The position numbers and the translations under genes are program-made. Of a DNA stretch of 57,445 nucleotides, positions 28,218 to 36,587 are shown piece by piece (positions within the stretch are counted from its first letter, which is position 1; each line of letters begins with the position of its first letter). Source of the DNA: Lachnospiraceae bacterium (GTDB taxonomy: Bacteria > Bacillota > Clostridia > Lachnospirales > Lachnospiraceae); the NCBI GenBank assembly GCA_017444015.1, contig JAFSXN010000100.1:1-57445 (forward strand), read 5' to 3'. The notes under the pieces are model-generated. The model saw nothing but the letters and a program-made list of their open reading frames with translations. It was not told where the DNA came from and ran no database searches.

Positions 28218-29564
28218 ATGAAGAGATCCCGGTTAAAAAGTCTGAATACGAAGGAAACGGAGGCGGAGCTGCGATGCCTGTATCCCTATGCTGATCCCGA
28301 AAAACAAATAGAGGCTTTCTATAAAAGGAAGCTAAAGCATTTTCTTCTGGCTGTGTTTGGGGCGATCGTTCTCGCGGTCTGTTCGGCAGCAGGGCAACAG
28401 GCCTCGAAAGAACTGATGAGCGGCAACCTCATAAAACGGGAGGGTTACGAGGGAGATCCGAAAACGGTGGAGCTGTTTGCGTTGAACGGGTATACCGGAG
28501 AAGAGGAGAGGATCGAGGTCAGGGTTCAGGAAAAACGCTATAGTGACGAGATTCTGGACGAGATGCTGTATTCGCTGGAGGAGAAGGTACCGGGACTTCT
28601 TCTGGGAGAGAATACTTCAGCGGATGCGATTGGCAAGGACCTGACTTTTACCGGCAGTTTTTCGGATTATCCGTTTGCGGTGAGCTATAAAACAGATCAC
28701 CCGTTACTTCTTTCATCCGATGGTGTGCTCCATAAGGATAAGCTCGCGGAGCAGGAAAACGTCCGGGACGGAATCCCTGTTCGGGTAAATATGACGCTTA
28801 CCTGCGAGGATTACAGGGGAGAGATCAGCTTCTATGTAAGGCTTGTTTTACAGGAAGAGGAGAGAGATCGATCTTTTAAAGAGGTTGTGAATGACGCGAT
28901 TTCCAAGGCTTCGGAGGAAAGCAGGGAGGAGGATTATCTGAGGCTGCCGGAAAAATTGAATGAAACACCGGTCAGTTATAGGGAAACTCCTTCGAAGGAG
29001 CCGTTTCTGATCCTTGTAATCGGGCTTGTCGCAGCGATCCTGCTTTATAAAAGAGAGGATGATAATCTGAAGGAGCAGGTGAAGAAACGGAACAAGCAGC
29101 TTCTTGAGGACTATCCGATGATCGTAAATAAGTTCGCCTTATTCTATAGTGTAGGCATGACGACAAAGGGAATTTTTCTAAAGTTGTGTAGAGACTATGA
29201 AGAGACAAAAAGGAGAAAAAACGGTCCGGGCTTCCGCTATGTTTATGAGGAAATGCTTCTGACCAGAGCGAAAATGGAGGAGGGAATCGGAGAGATTGCT
29301 GCCTATGAGGACTTTGCAAGACGCTGCAAGCATCCGAAATACAGGCAGTTGGTCAACCTGATGGAACAGGCTGTAAGCAAGGGAAAAAGTGATATTTCCA
29401 TGACTCTTTCGAAGGAGATACAAAGGGCATTTGCCGAGCGGAAGAACCATGCGAAGGAGTTGGGCGAGGAGGCCGGTACGAAATTGCTGCTGCCGATGTT
29501 TCTTATGCTGCTTGTGGTCATCATAGTGATCATGGTTCCCGCGTTCCTTGCGTTTCAAATTTAA
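28218..29564 (+). CDS. tadC: TadC-like platform protein with a large extra domain
   Basis: The partner of TadB in the pilus platform. At 448 residues it is much longer than TadB. The C-terminal half (about 290-448) is a T2SSF domain with PMIVNKFALFYSVGMTTKG and a last membrane helix. The N-terminal half has a membrane segment at about 36-55, then about 200 charged residues predicted to lie outside the cell, then a second membrane segment at about 262-278. The inserted extracellular domain is not recognised. It may contact the pilus or the pseudopilins. It is followed by a 74-bp gap before the pilin gene. Confidence 0.82.
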   Translation: MKRSRLKSLNTKETEAELRCLYPYADPEKQIEAFYKRKLKHFLLAVFGAIVLAVCSAAGQQASKELMSGNLIKREGYEGDPKTVELFALNGYTGEEERIEVRVQEKRYSDEILDEMLYSLEEKVPGLLLGENTSADAIGKDLTFTGSFSDYPFAVSYKTDHPLLLSSDGVLHKDKLAEQENVRDGIPVRVNMTLTCEDYRGEISFYVRLVLQEEERDRSFKEVVNDAISKASEESREEDYLRLPEKLNETPVSYRETPSKEPFLILVIGLVAAILLYKREDDNLKEQVKKRNKQLLEDYPMIVNKFALFYSVGMTTKGIFLKLCRDYEETKRRKNGPGFRYVYEEMLLTRAKMEEGIGEIAAYEDFARRCKHPKYRQLVNLMEQAVSKGKSDISMTLSKEIQRAFAERKNHAKELGEEAGTKLLLPMFLMLLVVIIVIMVPAFLAFQI

Positions 29565-29638
29565 TAACGTAAGCTATTTAATAATGTTGGGTATAACGTT
29601 TTTGGAGTTGGGTATTCTACTATGGAAAGGAGAAGGTT

Positions 29639-29818
29639 ATGAGTAAAGTATGGAGTGAAGCAAAGCGGTTTATCAAAGAAGAGGATGCGATCGGTACCGT
29701 AGAAATGATCCTGATCTTAGTGGTTCTGATCGGCTTAGTGATCGTATTCCGGGACCAGCTGACGACATTGGTGAATGGGATCTTCCAGAGAATAGCGACA
29801 GACAGCGCCGCCGTCTGA
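29639..29818 (+). CDS. flp: Flp-type major pilin
   Basis: A 59-residue prepilin, too short for many gene finders. The start ATG follows GGAAAGGAGAAGG. The leader contains KRFIKEEDA, and processing is expected just before a hydrophobic stretch IGTVEMILILVVLIGLVIVF, with the conserved Glu at position +5 relative to a cut after Ala. A short polar tail follows. It ends two bases before the next gene (29821). It is the likely substrate of one or both prepilin peptidases in the locus. Confidence 0.9.
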   Translation: MSKVWSEAKRFIKEEDAIGTVEMILILVVLIGLVIVFRDQLTTLVNGIFQRIATDSAAV

Positions 29819-29820
29819 GA

Positions 29821-31245
29821 ATGAGGAATTATAACTACGTGAAATTAACGGTGTTATCGTATCTGATCGGAAGAACCGGGCGGGCGCGGTCGGAAAAACC
29901 TGCGGAGATCACTGTTTTTCTGTCACTGATGCTGTCGGTCTTACTTTCCTTTATCTATGTTCTGATCCGGGGGAGCAGGCTGGAGGCTTCGAAGTATAAG
30001 ATTGAGTCTGCGATGGATGCGGGATTAACCTCCTGCCTGTCCGAATACAGCAAGGAGCTGTATGACCGGTTTGACCTGCTGTATATTGACACGGCTTACC
30101 GGAGCGAGGAGGGAGGGATTGATCGTCTTTCAGAGCATTTGTCGGCGTATGTTGAAGAAAACCTGAGGGACAATCAAAGCGGACTGGTCAGGGTATCTCT
30201 GATGGATACGAGGATCACTGAGGTTGAGTTAGCAAGTGATCATGAGGGAGGAGACATAATGAAACAGGCGGTATCTTATATAGAAGACTTCGGAGAGACA
30301 AAATATACGGAGATCCTGGATAAAAACAGCGGGGATCCTGATTTTGACCCAAAGAAGCATAAAGATTTTCTCAGGGAATGGGATGAACATCTGGCAGAGC
30401 TTAGAAATGTGGGACTAGGTGGAAATCCAGCTGAGAGAGTCCGGGAAATGAGCTATGACAGGCAGTATCTTTTGCTGCAGGGAACCTCGGGCAGTCTGTA
30501 TAAGCTGAACTATTCCGATGTACCTTCGAAAAGACAGCTGGAGAAGGGCTCTCACATTGGAAGCAGCAGCGCAAATATCAATTCGCATACAGATAATGAT
30601 ATCTTTGTGGAATATCTGATGCAGAAGCTCGGCTGCTATACCGAGGACGCCGGCGAGCAGGCTCTGCGGTGCGAGCTGGAGTATATGCTGTTCGGAAAGC
30701 TCTCGGATAAGGAAAATCTGGAGGAGGTCTTCGATGCGCTGCTATCTCACAGAGAGGAGATCAACCGGCGAATCTTTGAAAACAGTCCGGATATGATCGA
30801 GGAGGCGGAGCGAATCGCAAAGGATTCTCTTCCCGAGGATAAGCAAGATGAACGGTGGCGGTTAATAAATGCTGTCAAATATGCCTGGGTCTATGCCGAA
30901 GCCTTTATCGAAGTGAATCGTATGCTTTGCGGAGGGCAATGCTCTACAAAACCGCTTCGAAGCTGTGTGATTTTACCTGTTGACGAGCTTTTGCGGTTTC
31001 CGGAGTATCTGGGAGGAGACGGGGGAAAGGGACTGACCTACAAGGAATATCTGGGATTAATGTTAAGGAAATGCTCCGTATCGGAAAACCGGAAAAGATT
31101 TATGGACATCGTGGAAATGGATATACGAAGAAAGGAAAATGATCTTTTCAGAATCGACCGGTGCGTAGAGTATATTCAGGCGGAATGCTTTTTCCAGTGC
31201 GGGTACGGACTTGAAAAACGGATCCAAAGAGCAGCTGCCTATTAA
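29821..31245 (+). CDS. DUF5702-like Tad-locus membrane protein
   Basis: A 474-residue protein of the type found after the pilin gene in clostridial Tad loci (called DUF5702 from memory). One N-terminal membrane segment (about 30-50, FLSLMLSVLLSFIYVLIRG) is followed by an extracellular region beginning EASKYKIESAMDAG. That start is reminiscent of TadG-like pseudopilins. No catalytic motif is visible. A role as a large minor pilin or assembly factor is inferred from position. Its 3' end overlaps the possible TTG start of the next gene. Confidence 0.75.
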   Translation: MRNYNYVKLTVLSYLIGRTGRARSEKPAEITVFLSLMLSVLLSFIYVLIRGSRLEASKYKIESAMDAGLTSCLSEYSKELYDRFDLLYIDTAYRSEEGGIDRLSEHLSAYVEENLRDNQSGLVRVSLMDTRITEVELASDHEGGDIMKQAVSYIEDFGETKYTEILDKNSGDPDFDPKKHKDFLREWDEHLAELRNVGLGGNPAERVREMSYDRQYLLLQGTSGSLYKLNYSDVPSKRQLEKGSHIGSSSANINSHTDNDIFVEYLMQKLGCYTEDAGEQALRCELEYMLFGKLSDKENLEEVFDALLSHREEINRRIFENSPDMIEEAERIAKDSLPEDKQDERWRLINAVKYAWVYAEAFIEVNRMLCGGQCSTKPLRSCVILPVDELLRFPEYLGGDGGKGLTYKEYLGLMLRKCSVSENRKRFMDIVEMDIRRKENDLFRIDRCVEYIQAECFFQCGYGLEKRIQRAAAY

Positions 31246-32074
31246 AGTTAAAAAATCAGGAAGGACAGGCACGGATCATAAAAAAGCAATGGACATGCAG
31301 ACGGGAAGATATCTGAAAAAAGGAAGTCTTACGATAGAGACGGCGCTTGTCCTGCCCCTGTTTTTATTTGGAATCCTCACATTATTCAGCCTGCTTTCAG
31401 CGCTTCGTTTTACAGTGGCATTGGAAGGGGCGCTTCGGACAGAGGCCAAACAGCTTTCGGAGGCTGTTTATGAGTCCGGGGGACAGGCCTTACTGAACGA
31501 AGCCTATATACGGAAGGATATTACAAAGATACTCTCCGAGAGCTTTTCCCGTTTTCCGGTAAAGGGAGGCGAGGGAGGGATCGATTATTCCGGGTCGGCT
31601 CTGAATAACAGAGAGGTGATAACGCTTCGGGCGGAATATGACTGGGAACTGCCCTTTGATATGATGGGACTGTTCTCCTACCGGGCGGTATCCTCCTGTA
31701 CCCAACATACGTGGATCGGATATGAAAACGGTCTTTTCGGAGCGCAGGACGATGGCGATGAGGAGGTTTATGTTGCGAAAAATGGAACGGTTTATCACAG
31801 AGATCTCAACTGCTCTCATATTCAGCTGTCGATCTACCCAACATCTGGTTCTGAGCTGGACGGACTGCGCAACAACAATGGAGGAAAGTATTATCCCTGT
31901 GAAACGTGTCATGCGAAAAAGAGTGATCCAAGGCTGTATGTCGCAAAGAACGGAGACCGGTATCATAATAGTCTGAGTTGTAAGGGATTAAAGAGAACGA
32001 TCCAGACGATGACGCTTTCTGAGGCGTTATCAAAGGGACTTGGTGCCTGCAAGCGATGCGGAGGGAAACAATGA
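31211..32074 (+). CDS. TadE-like pseudopilin with duplicated Cys/His motif
   Basis: A minor pilin-like protein with a short basic N-terminus and a hydrophobic segment opening KKGSLTIETALVLPLFLFG, the TadE signature. The C-terminal ~110 residues contain two copies of one module, each reading YVAKNGxxYHxxxxC and ending C-x2-C (about residues 178-232 and 238-287). This could bind a metal or form disulphides outside the cell. The start is uncertain: the TTG at 31211 overlaps the previous gene, and the ATG at 31289 gives 261 residues but lacks a close ribosome binding site. Its stop overlaps the next start as ATGA. Confidence 0.8.
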   Translation: MKNGSKEQLPIKVKKSGRTGTDHKKAMDMQTGRYLKKGSLTIETALVLPLFLFGILTLFSLLSALRFTVALEGALRTEAKQLSEAVYESGGQALLNEAYIRKDITKILSESFSRFPVKGGEGGIDYSGSALNNREVITLRAEYDWELPFDMMGLFSYRAVSSCTQHTWIGYENGLFGAQDDGDEEVYVAKNGTVYHRDLNCSHIQLSIYPTSGSELDGLRNNNGGKYYPCETCHAKKSDPRLYVAKNGDRYHNSLSCKGLKRTIQTMTLSEALSKGLGACKRCGGKQ

Positions 32075-32508
32075 CAACGGTGACGGTTTCAGGGATATTT
32101 GCTTTCGTGCTGCTTCTTGTCTGCGGCTATACGGATTTTCGAAAAAGAGCCGTGGATCTGAGGTTTGTTCTCGGGATGACATTGGCTTCCTTTGTACTGC
32201 GAGTGATCACGAAGGATAAAATATCGAACGTTATAATAACGTATGTTACAATACTTCTTGGGACACTCCTTTTCTGCCGGGTTACAAAAGGTGGTTTCGG
32301 AGAAGGGGATGCCTATGTTCTTGCGGCGCTCAGTATTCTGCTGGATGGCGTTACTCTGATCGGGAGTCTTCTTACAGGACTCATTTTGGCAGCGTTCACG
32401 GAAACGGTTTTGATAATCGCAGGTTACAGAAAAATAAGCGATAGTTTCGCGTTTATTCCGTTTTTATTTTGCGGTTATATTCTTTTGTTGGGTATGGAGT
32501 ATTTTTAA
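32071..32508 (+). CDS. Second prepilin peptidase-like membrane protein (A24 type)
   Basis: A 145-residue membrane protein with about five hydrophobic segments. Both A24 active-site motifs are visible: an Asp in CGYTDFRKR after the first helix and GFGEGDAYVLAA (GxGD). I choose the ATG at 32071 because GCGGAGGG lies just upstream and the codon forms an ATGA overlap with the preceding stop. Two A24 enzymes in one Tad locus may process different substrates, for example Flp versus the TadE-like proteins. That division of labour is inference. Confidence 0.78.
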   Translation: MTTVTVSGIFAFVLLLVCGYTDFRKRAVDLRFVLGMTLASFVLRVITKDKISNVIITYVTILLGTLLFCRVTKGGFGEGDAYVLAALSILLDGVTLIGSLLTGLILAAFTETVLIIAGYRKISDSFAFIPFLFCGYILLLGMEYF

Positions 32509-32509
32509 A

Positions 32510-33007
32510 ATGGATCGGATAATCAGAAAGATACAGAAAAGGAATCGCAGGAAAGGTCGATTCGCGCTGAAAGCCAGCGCTACGATCGAAGCCTCGCTTT
32601 TAATGCCGTTGATCCTCGGAACGATCATGCTTGTGATCTATCTGGGCTTTTTCCTGTATGGAGAGATCCTGCTGGAAAAGGCCGCGGAATCAGCGCTGTT
32701 GCGCGCCGGAAATGAGAGGGAGAAGGAGGAAAGCGTAGCAGTGGGGGAGCTTGCGGTCAAAGAGATCACGGAAAAGAAGTTAGCCGGACCATGGGAGGTT
32801 GAATCGGATGTAAAAGCATATGAGGGGAAGGCCACGGTTTCCTTGGACGGAGTGATGGGCTTTGGCAGAGGCCTTTCCGGGAAACTGGTCTCTTCGGACC
32901 GTCTGGGCTTTTCCATTCAAAGAGCGGCCCCCAGATTTGACAGCGGAAGCTATATCCGGACGGTAAAGAAACAGGGAAACGGCTATGTTGGTTCGGGAAC
33001 TGACTGA
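32510..33007 (+). CDS. tadE: TadE-like minor pilin
   Basis: A 165-residue protein with a strongly basic N-terminus (about 1-22) and a hydrophobic pilin-like segment starting ASATIEASLLMPLILG (about 23-50). A soluble domain of about 110 residues follows. The Thr-Ile-Glu-Ala pattern is the TadE signature. It starts one base after the previous stop, and its end overlaps the FHA gene by 23 nt, so the last Tad genes are tightly coupled. Confidence 0.85.
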   Translation: MDRIIRKIQKRNRRKGRFALKASATIEASLLMPLILGTIMLVIYLGFFLYGEILLEKAAESALLRAGNEREKEESVAVGELAVKEITEKKLAGPWEVESDVKAYEGKATVSLDGVMGFGRGLSGKLVSSDRLGFSIQRAAPRFDSGSYIRTVKKQGNGYVGSGTD

Positions 33008-34235
33008 AACGGTATACGGAAATCAGCTGGTGCTGTACGATGAAGCCGCCGCAGAGGATTCCTTTGAACGAAGCATGGTTGTGAAAAATGAGATCCCGGG
33101 GTTTATTCCCGCGGATATTCAGAACCGGAACGGAAGGGAATGCTTTGTCTATGATCTTTCCGGAAGACTGAGCGTATGGGAGCTATACCAGAAGAAAGAG
33201 ATTACCTGCGACGGGCTTGAGAAGATCTTTGAAGGGCATAAACGGCTGTACCAGAGTCTTTCGGAATATTTGCTGGATCCGTCCGGGATCTTACTCTCCC
33301 CGGAGAATATCTTTGCCGATACGCTTCGGGGAGAGCTTTCCTTTGTTTATTTCCCGGGCTTTGGGGGAGATTTTTCCGGGGAGCTTCGGGAGCTTTGGGA
33401 ATATCTGCTCTGGAGGATTGATCACAAGGATCAGAAGGCGGTGCGGGCTGCGTATCAGTTTTATTCCAGGCTGATACAGGGTGACTATTCGGTGGATGAA
33501 TTCCTGGGAGAAGAGCGCTCCCCGACGAAGAAGGAACCTTCGGGAGAGGAAATCTCCGCGGAAAGAAATGAATATATCCAAAATGAGGACAAGGAGGTCC
33601 GCGAAGATGAAGTCGACGATTCCGAAAAACGAGGGAGACAGCGGCATATTGAAAGGAAAACGCATTCCTCCCGGGTCACGTTTATGATCAGCGGAATTAG
33701 TCTGGTTATTTTAATAACATCCGTTATACTGATTTATTTTTTCGGGTCTGACGGACTCCGAAAGCTTATGTATGATCGATGGGCGGTCGCTATTATCGCA
33801 ACCATTGGCGCTGTGCTTATGCTTGCGCCGTTTCTTTCGGTGAACCGGGAATATAAGGAGAAGCATGGTAACTACCCGGGCAACCGCTCACAGACTTACG
33901 AAGGTCATACCGATAAAGTACCACGGCAAAGCATCTTTTTTTCCAGGGACAGAAGCGGAAGCAGCAGGGAACTTCGGATCACTCATATTCCTGCCGTGAT
34001 CGGAAAATCCGCTGAAGCGGATATTGTGATCGAAAAGCGGGCGGTCAGCAGGCGGCACGCGAAGATTTTACGGAGGGAGGGAGAATACTATCTCGCGGAT
34101 CTGGATTCTACGAACGGGACGTTTCTTAACGGGGTAAGACTGGTGGGAAATGAGAGAGCCGTATTGAAATCCGGGGATGAAGTGAGATTTGCGGATGAAA
34201 TATTCTATTTTTTCTGCTATGATAATAAGGAGTGA
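32985..34235 (+). CDS. DUF6382/FHA-domain membrane protein of the Tad locus
   Basis: A 416-residue protein. The N-terminal ~170 residues resemble the DUF6382 domain from memory. A charged linker follows (about 170-225), then two membrane segments (about 230-250 and 265-285). The C-terminal FHA domain (about 325-412) shows VIGKSAEADI, RRHAKI and DLDSTNGTFLNG, the phosphothreonine-binding loops. The FHA domain suggests control by a Ser/Thr kinase not present in this window. It is the last gene of the Tad locus; a dispersed two-hairpin repeat begins 31 bp after its stop. Confidence 0.85.
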   Translation: MLVRELTETVYGNQLVLYDEAAAEDSFERSMVVKNEIPGFIPADIQNRNGRECFVYDLSGRLSVWELYQKKEITCDGLEKIFEGHKRLYQSLSEYLLDPSGILLSPENIFADTLRGELSFVYFPGFGGDFSGELRELWEYLLWRIDHKDQKAVRAAYQFYSRLIQGDYSVDEFLGEERSPTKKEPSGEEISAERNEYIQNEDKEVREDEVDDSEKRGRQRHIERKTHSSRVTFMISGISLVILITSVILIYFFGSDGLRKLMYDRWAVAIIATIGAVLMLAPFLSVNREYKEKHGNYPGNRSQTYEGHTDKVPRQSIFFSRDRSGSSRELRITHIPAVIGKSAEADIVIEKRAVSRRHAKILRREGEYYLADLDSTNGTFLNGVRLVGNERAVLKSGDEVRFADEIFYFFCYDNKE

Positions 34236-34265
34236 CACATAGTGAGCGAGTATGGAATATCGTTT

Positions 34266-34358
34266 GAATCGAGTAGGAGGATGCCTTTCCCTCCTGCTCG
34301 CCGCGCGGCCCGCGTCCGGCTTCAGCCGGAAGACTTCCATACGCGGGCCTGCGCATAA
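34266..34358 (+). repeat. Dispersed two-hairpin repeat, copy B
   Basis: Begins GAATCGAG and ends GCGCATAA. Hairpin 1 is CGAGTAGGAGG/CTCCTGCTCG. Hairpin 2 has outer arms CCCGCGT/ACGCGGG around CCGGC-TTCA-GCCGG. It is nearly identical to copy A (7071-7156, minus strand) in its second half. It lies downstream of the FHA gene in the same orientation and could act as a 3' end or stability element. Confidence 0.85.
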
Positions 34359-34446
34359 AATTGATCCGGACCTGAGGGTACGGAAGAAACGAAACTGCCT
34401 GGATAACTGGGCAGATACAAAAGACGCATAATTCTTGAGGCTGTAT

Positions 34447-35436
34447 ATGAAGATCAATATTTATTATGGCGGACGCGGGATCTTAGACGATCCGTCCCTG
34501 TATGTCGTAAATAAGATCCGGGAGGTTCTGACGGAGTTAAATGTTCGTGTCGAGCTGTTCAAGCTCTATGAGCTGCGAAATACGATCACGACTCTTCCTG
34601 CTTCCATCAACGACTGCGACGGTATCCTTTTGGCTACTACGCTGGAATGGTTTGGGATCGGAGGCTTTATGCAGCAGTTTCTGGATGCCTGCTGGCTGTA
34701 CGGGAACCGGGAGAAGATCGCGGTTACTTATATGTATCCGATCGTTATCTCGACGACCTATGGGGAGAAGGAGGCAATGGCGGGGATGCAGTCGGCTTGG
34801 GAGCTGTTGGGAGGTATCGCCGCGGCGGGATTGACGGCCTTTGTGAATAATGTCCGGGCGTTTGAGACCAATCCTGCCTATAACGGGATCATCGAGAAAT
34901 TCGCCGAGAGCGTTTACCGGACGACCTCACAGAAAACGCAGATGATGCCTTCCAGTACCCAGTCGATGAAGAAGCTGTCGGGAGCTATACCCAACATGCC
35001 GTTAACTCCACAGGAGACAGAGCAGCTATCCAAGTATGCCGCCGACGAAACCTATGTACAACAGCAGAAAGAGGATATTGCGGAGCTGACCAGTCTCTTT
35101 AAAGGGAAGCTGGAGAAGACCCAGGTCGATGAAAGTACGCAGTATATCGCTGATTTTGAGAAGCATTTCAATCCGGGCGTTGTTTCCGGCGCGGTTTATC
35201 GGTTTGATATCAAGGGGAGGGAGCAGCCGCTGATCTTAGTCATTTCTGAGGGAAATCTGGAGTGCTTCTATGGAGAGCGGTCGGAAACGGATCTGCGGTG
35301 CAAGCTGGAAAGCGATATCATGGATGAGATCGTAGCAGGCAGGATGACGGTTCAAAGAGCGTTTATGACGGGGGCGATCCAGGCGAAGGGCGATATCAAG
35401 CTGTTAAGAGAGCTGGATCAGATCTTTACGTTTTAA
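34447..35436 (+). CDS. Flavodoxin-like NAD(P)H/FMN reductase domain fused to SCP2-like domain
   Basis: A 329-residue cytoplasmic protein. The N-terminal ~170 residues have an FMN-reductase/flavodoxin layout (KINIYYGGRGILDDPSLY, then DGILLATTLEWFGIGGFMQQFLD, the pattern of NADPH-dependent FMN reductases). The C-terminal ~110 residues look like an SCP2 sterol-carrier fold, ending VQRAFMTGAIQAKGDIKLL. I choose the ATG at 34447 with TGAGG upstream, rather than the TTG at 34435. The combination is found in clostridia, but its substrate is unknown. It follows the repeat and may be its own transcription unit. Confidence 0.75.
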   Translation: MKINIYYGGRGILDDPSLYVVNKIREVLTELNVRVELFKLYELRNTITTLPASINDCDGILLATTLEWFGIGGFMQQFLDACWLYGNREKIAVTYMYPIVISTTYGEKEAMAGMQSAWELLGGIAAAGLTAFVNNVRAFETNPAYNGIIEKFAESVYRTTSQKTQMMPSSTQSMKKLSGAIPNMPLTPQETEQLSKYAADETYVQQQKEDIAELTSLFKGKLEKTQVDESTQYIADFEKHFNPGVVSGAVYRFDIKGREQPLILVISEGNLECFYGERSETDLRCKLESDIMDEIVAGRMTVQRAFMTGAIQAKGDIKLLRELDQIFTF

Positions 35437-35494
35437 AGAAGAATGTCATTCGCCATAGCACTGAGCAGACACAAAAAAGGAGATAAGAGAGAGC

Positions 35495-35905
35495 ATGAAA
35501 AAAGACGATTGTATTTTCTGTAAGTTAGCAAACGGAGATATTCCGACCAATGTGGTTTACGAGGATGAGGAATTTACTGTGATTATGGACGCGGCTCCCG
35601 CGACAAAGGGGCATTGCCTGATTCTGCCGAAGGACCACGCCGCTGATATCTATGAGATCGACGAGGAGCTCCTCGGCAGAGCGATGAGGCTTGCGAAGAA
35701 GATGGCGGTACATCTGACAGAGAAGCTTTCCTGCGATGGCTTCAATATCGTTCAGAACAACGGAGAAACCGCCGGTCAGACCGTTTTCCACTTCCATATC
35801 CATCTGATCCCGAGATATAAGGACGATGGGCAGAGGATCGGCTGGAAGCCCGGTGAGCCGACAAAGGAGGAGCAGGAAAAGCTCCTTGCGCAGATCAGAT
35901 TTTAA
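35495..35905 (+). CDS. HIT family nucleotide hydrolase/transferase
   Basis: A 136-residue histidine-triad protein of the Hint/AMP-lysine hydrolase type. It begins CIFCKLANGDIPTNVVYED and carries the triad HFHIHLIPR (His-x-His-x-His) near residue 108. A zinc-type CxxC is present near residue 6 (CIFC). The start follows GGAGATAAGAGAG. Its stop codon region overlaps the end of the convergent response regulator by 11 nt. Confidence 0.93.
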   Translation: MKKDDCIFCKLANGDIPTNVVYEDEEFTVIMDAAPATKGHCLILPKDHAADIYEIDEELLGRAMRLAKKMAVHLTEKLSCDGFNIVQNNGETAGQTVFHFHIHLIPRYKDDGQRIGWKPGEPTKEEQEKLLAQIRF

Positions 35906-36587
35906 ACCGGTAGCCGACACCCCAGATCGTTTCAATATACTGGGGATTTGAGGTATCGAATTCTATTTTTTCGCGGATCTTTTTGATATGGACGGTTACG
36001 GTAGCGATATCGCCGATGGAGTTCATATCCCAGATCTCACGGAAAAGCTCTTCCTTAGTATATACATGGTTAGGGTTCTGGGCGAGGAAGGTCAGAAGGT
36101 CGAACTCCTTAGTTGTAAGGATCTTTTCTTCTCCGTCCACATAAACCCGCCTTGCGGTCTTGTCGATCTTCAGACCGCGTATTTCGATGATATCGTTCTT
36201 GACCACGGAATTACTGGCGACCAGACGCTCGTAACGGGAAAGATGGGCTTTGACCCTGGCGACTAATTCGCTTGGGCTGAAGGGCTTTGTCATATAATCG
36301 TCGGCGCCCAGTCCCAGTCCCCGGATCTTGTCGATATCATCTTTTTTTGCCGAAACAATAATAACGGGCGTATTTTTATTTTCCCGGATCTGCTTACAGA
36401 TCTCGAAGCCATCTACCCCCGGAAGCATCAGATCGAGGATAAAAAGGTCATAATCGTTCTTGAGCGCCTTTTCCAGACCGATCTCGCCGTCCGTCTCTAT
36501 TTCCACTTCAAAATCGGAGAGCTCCAGATAATCCTTCTCTAACTCCGCGATCGCGTTTTCGTCTTCAATGATCAGTATTTTGCTCAT
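35895..36587 (-). CDS. OmpR-family response regulator
   Basis: A 230-residue two-component regulator. The receiver domain (about 1-118) has the phospho-acceptor in LFILDLMLPGVDG, an acidic pair IEDEN, and the Lys in MTKPFSPSE. The winged-helix DNA-binding domain (about 135-228) ends TIWGVGYRFKI, as in OmpR/PhoB proteins. Its start overlaps the 3' end of the sensor kinase gene by 23 nt, so the pair is co-translated. Target genes cannot be deduced. Confidence 0.96.
   Translation of the reverse strand: MSKILIIEDENAIAELEKDYLELSDFEVEIETDGEIGLEKALKNDYDLFILDLMLPGVDGFEICKQIRENKNTPVIIVSAKKDDIDKIRGLGLGADDYMTKPFSPSELVARVKAHLSRYERLVASNSVVKNDIIEIRGLKIDKTARRVYVDGEEKILTTKEFDLLTFLAQNPNHVYTKEELFREIWDMNSIGDIATVTVHIKKIREKIEFDTSNPQYIETIWGVGYRFKI

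Noticed and set aside
34236-34446. Insertion sequence or phage attachment site around repeat copy B
   Set aside because: No transposase, target duplication, integrase or tRNA gene is present; the repeat alone does not show mobility.
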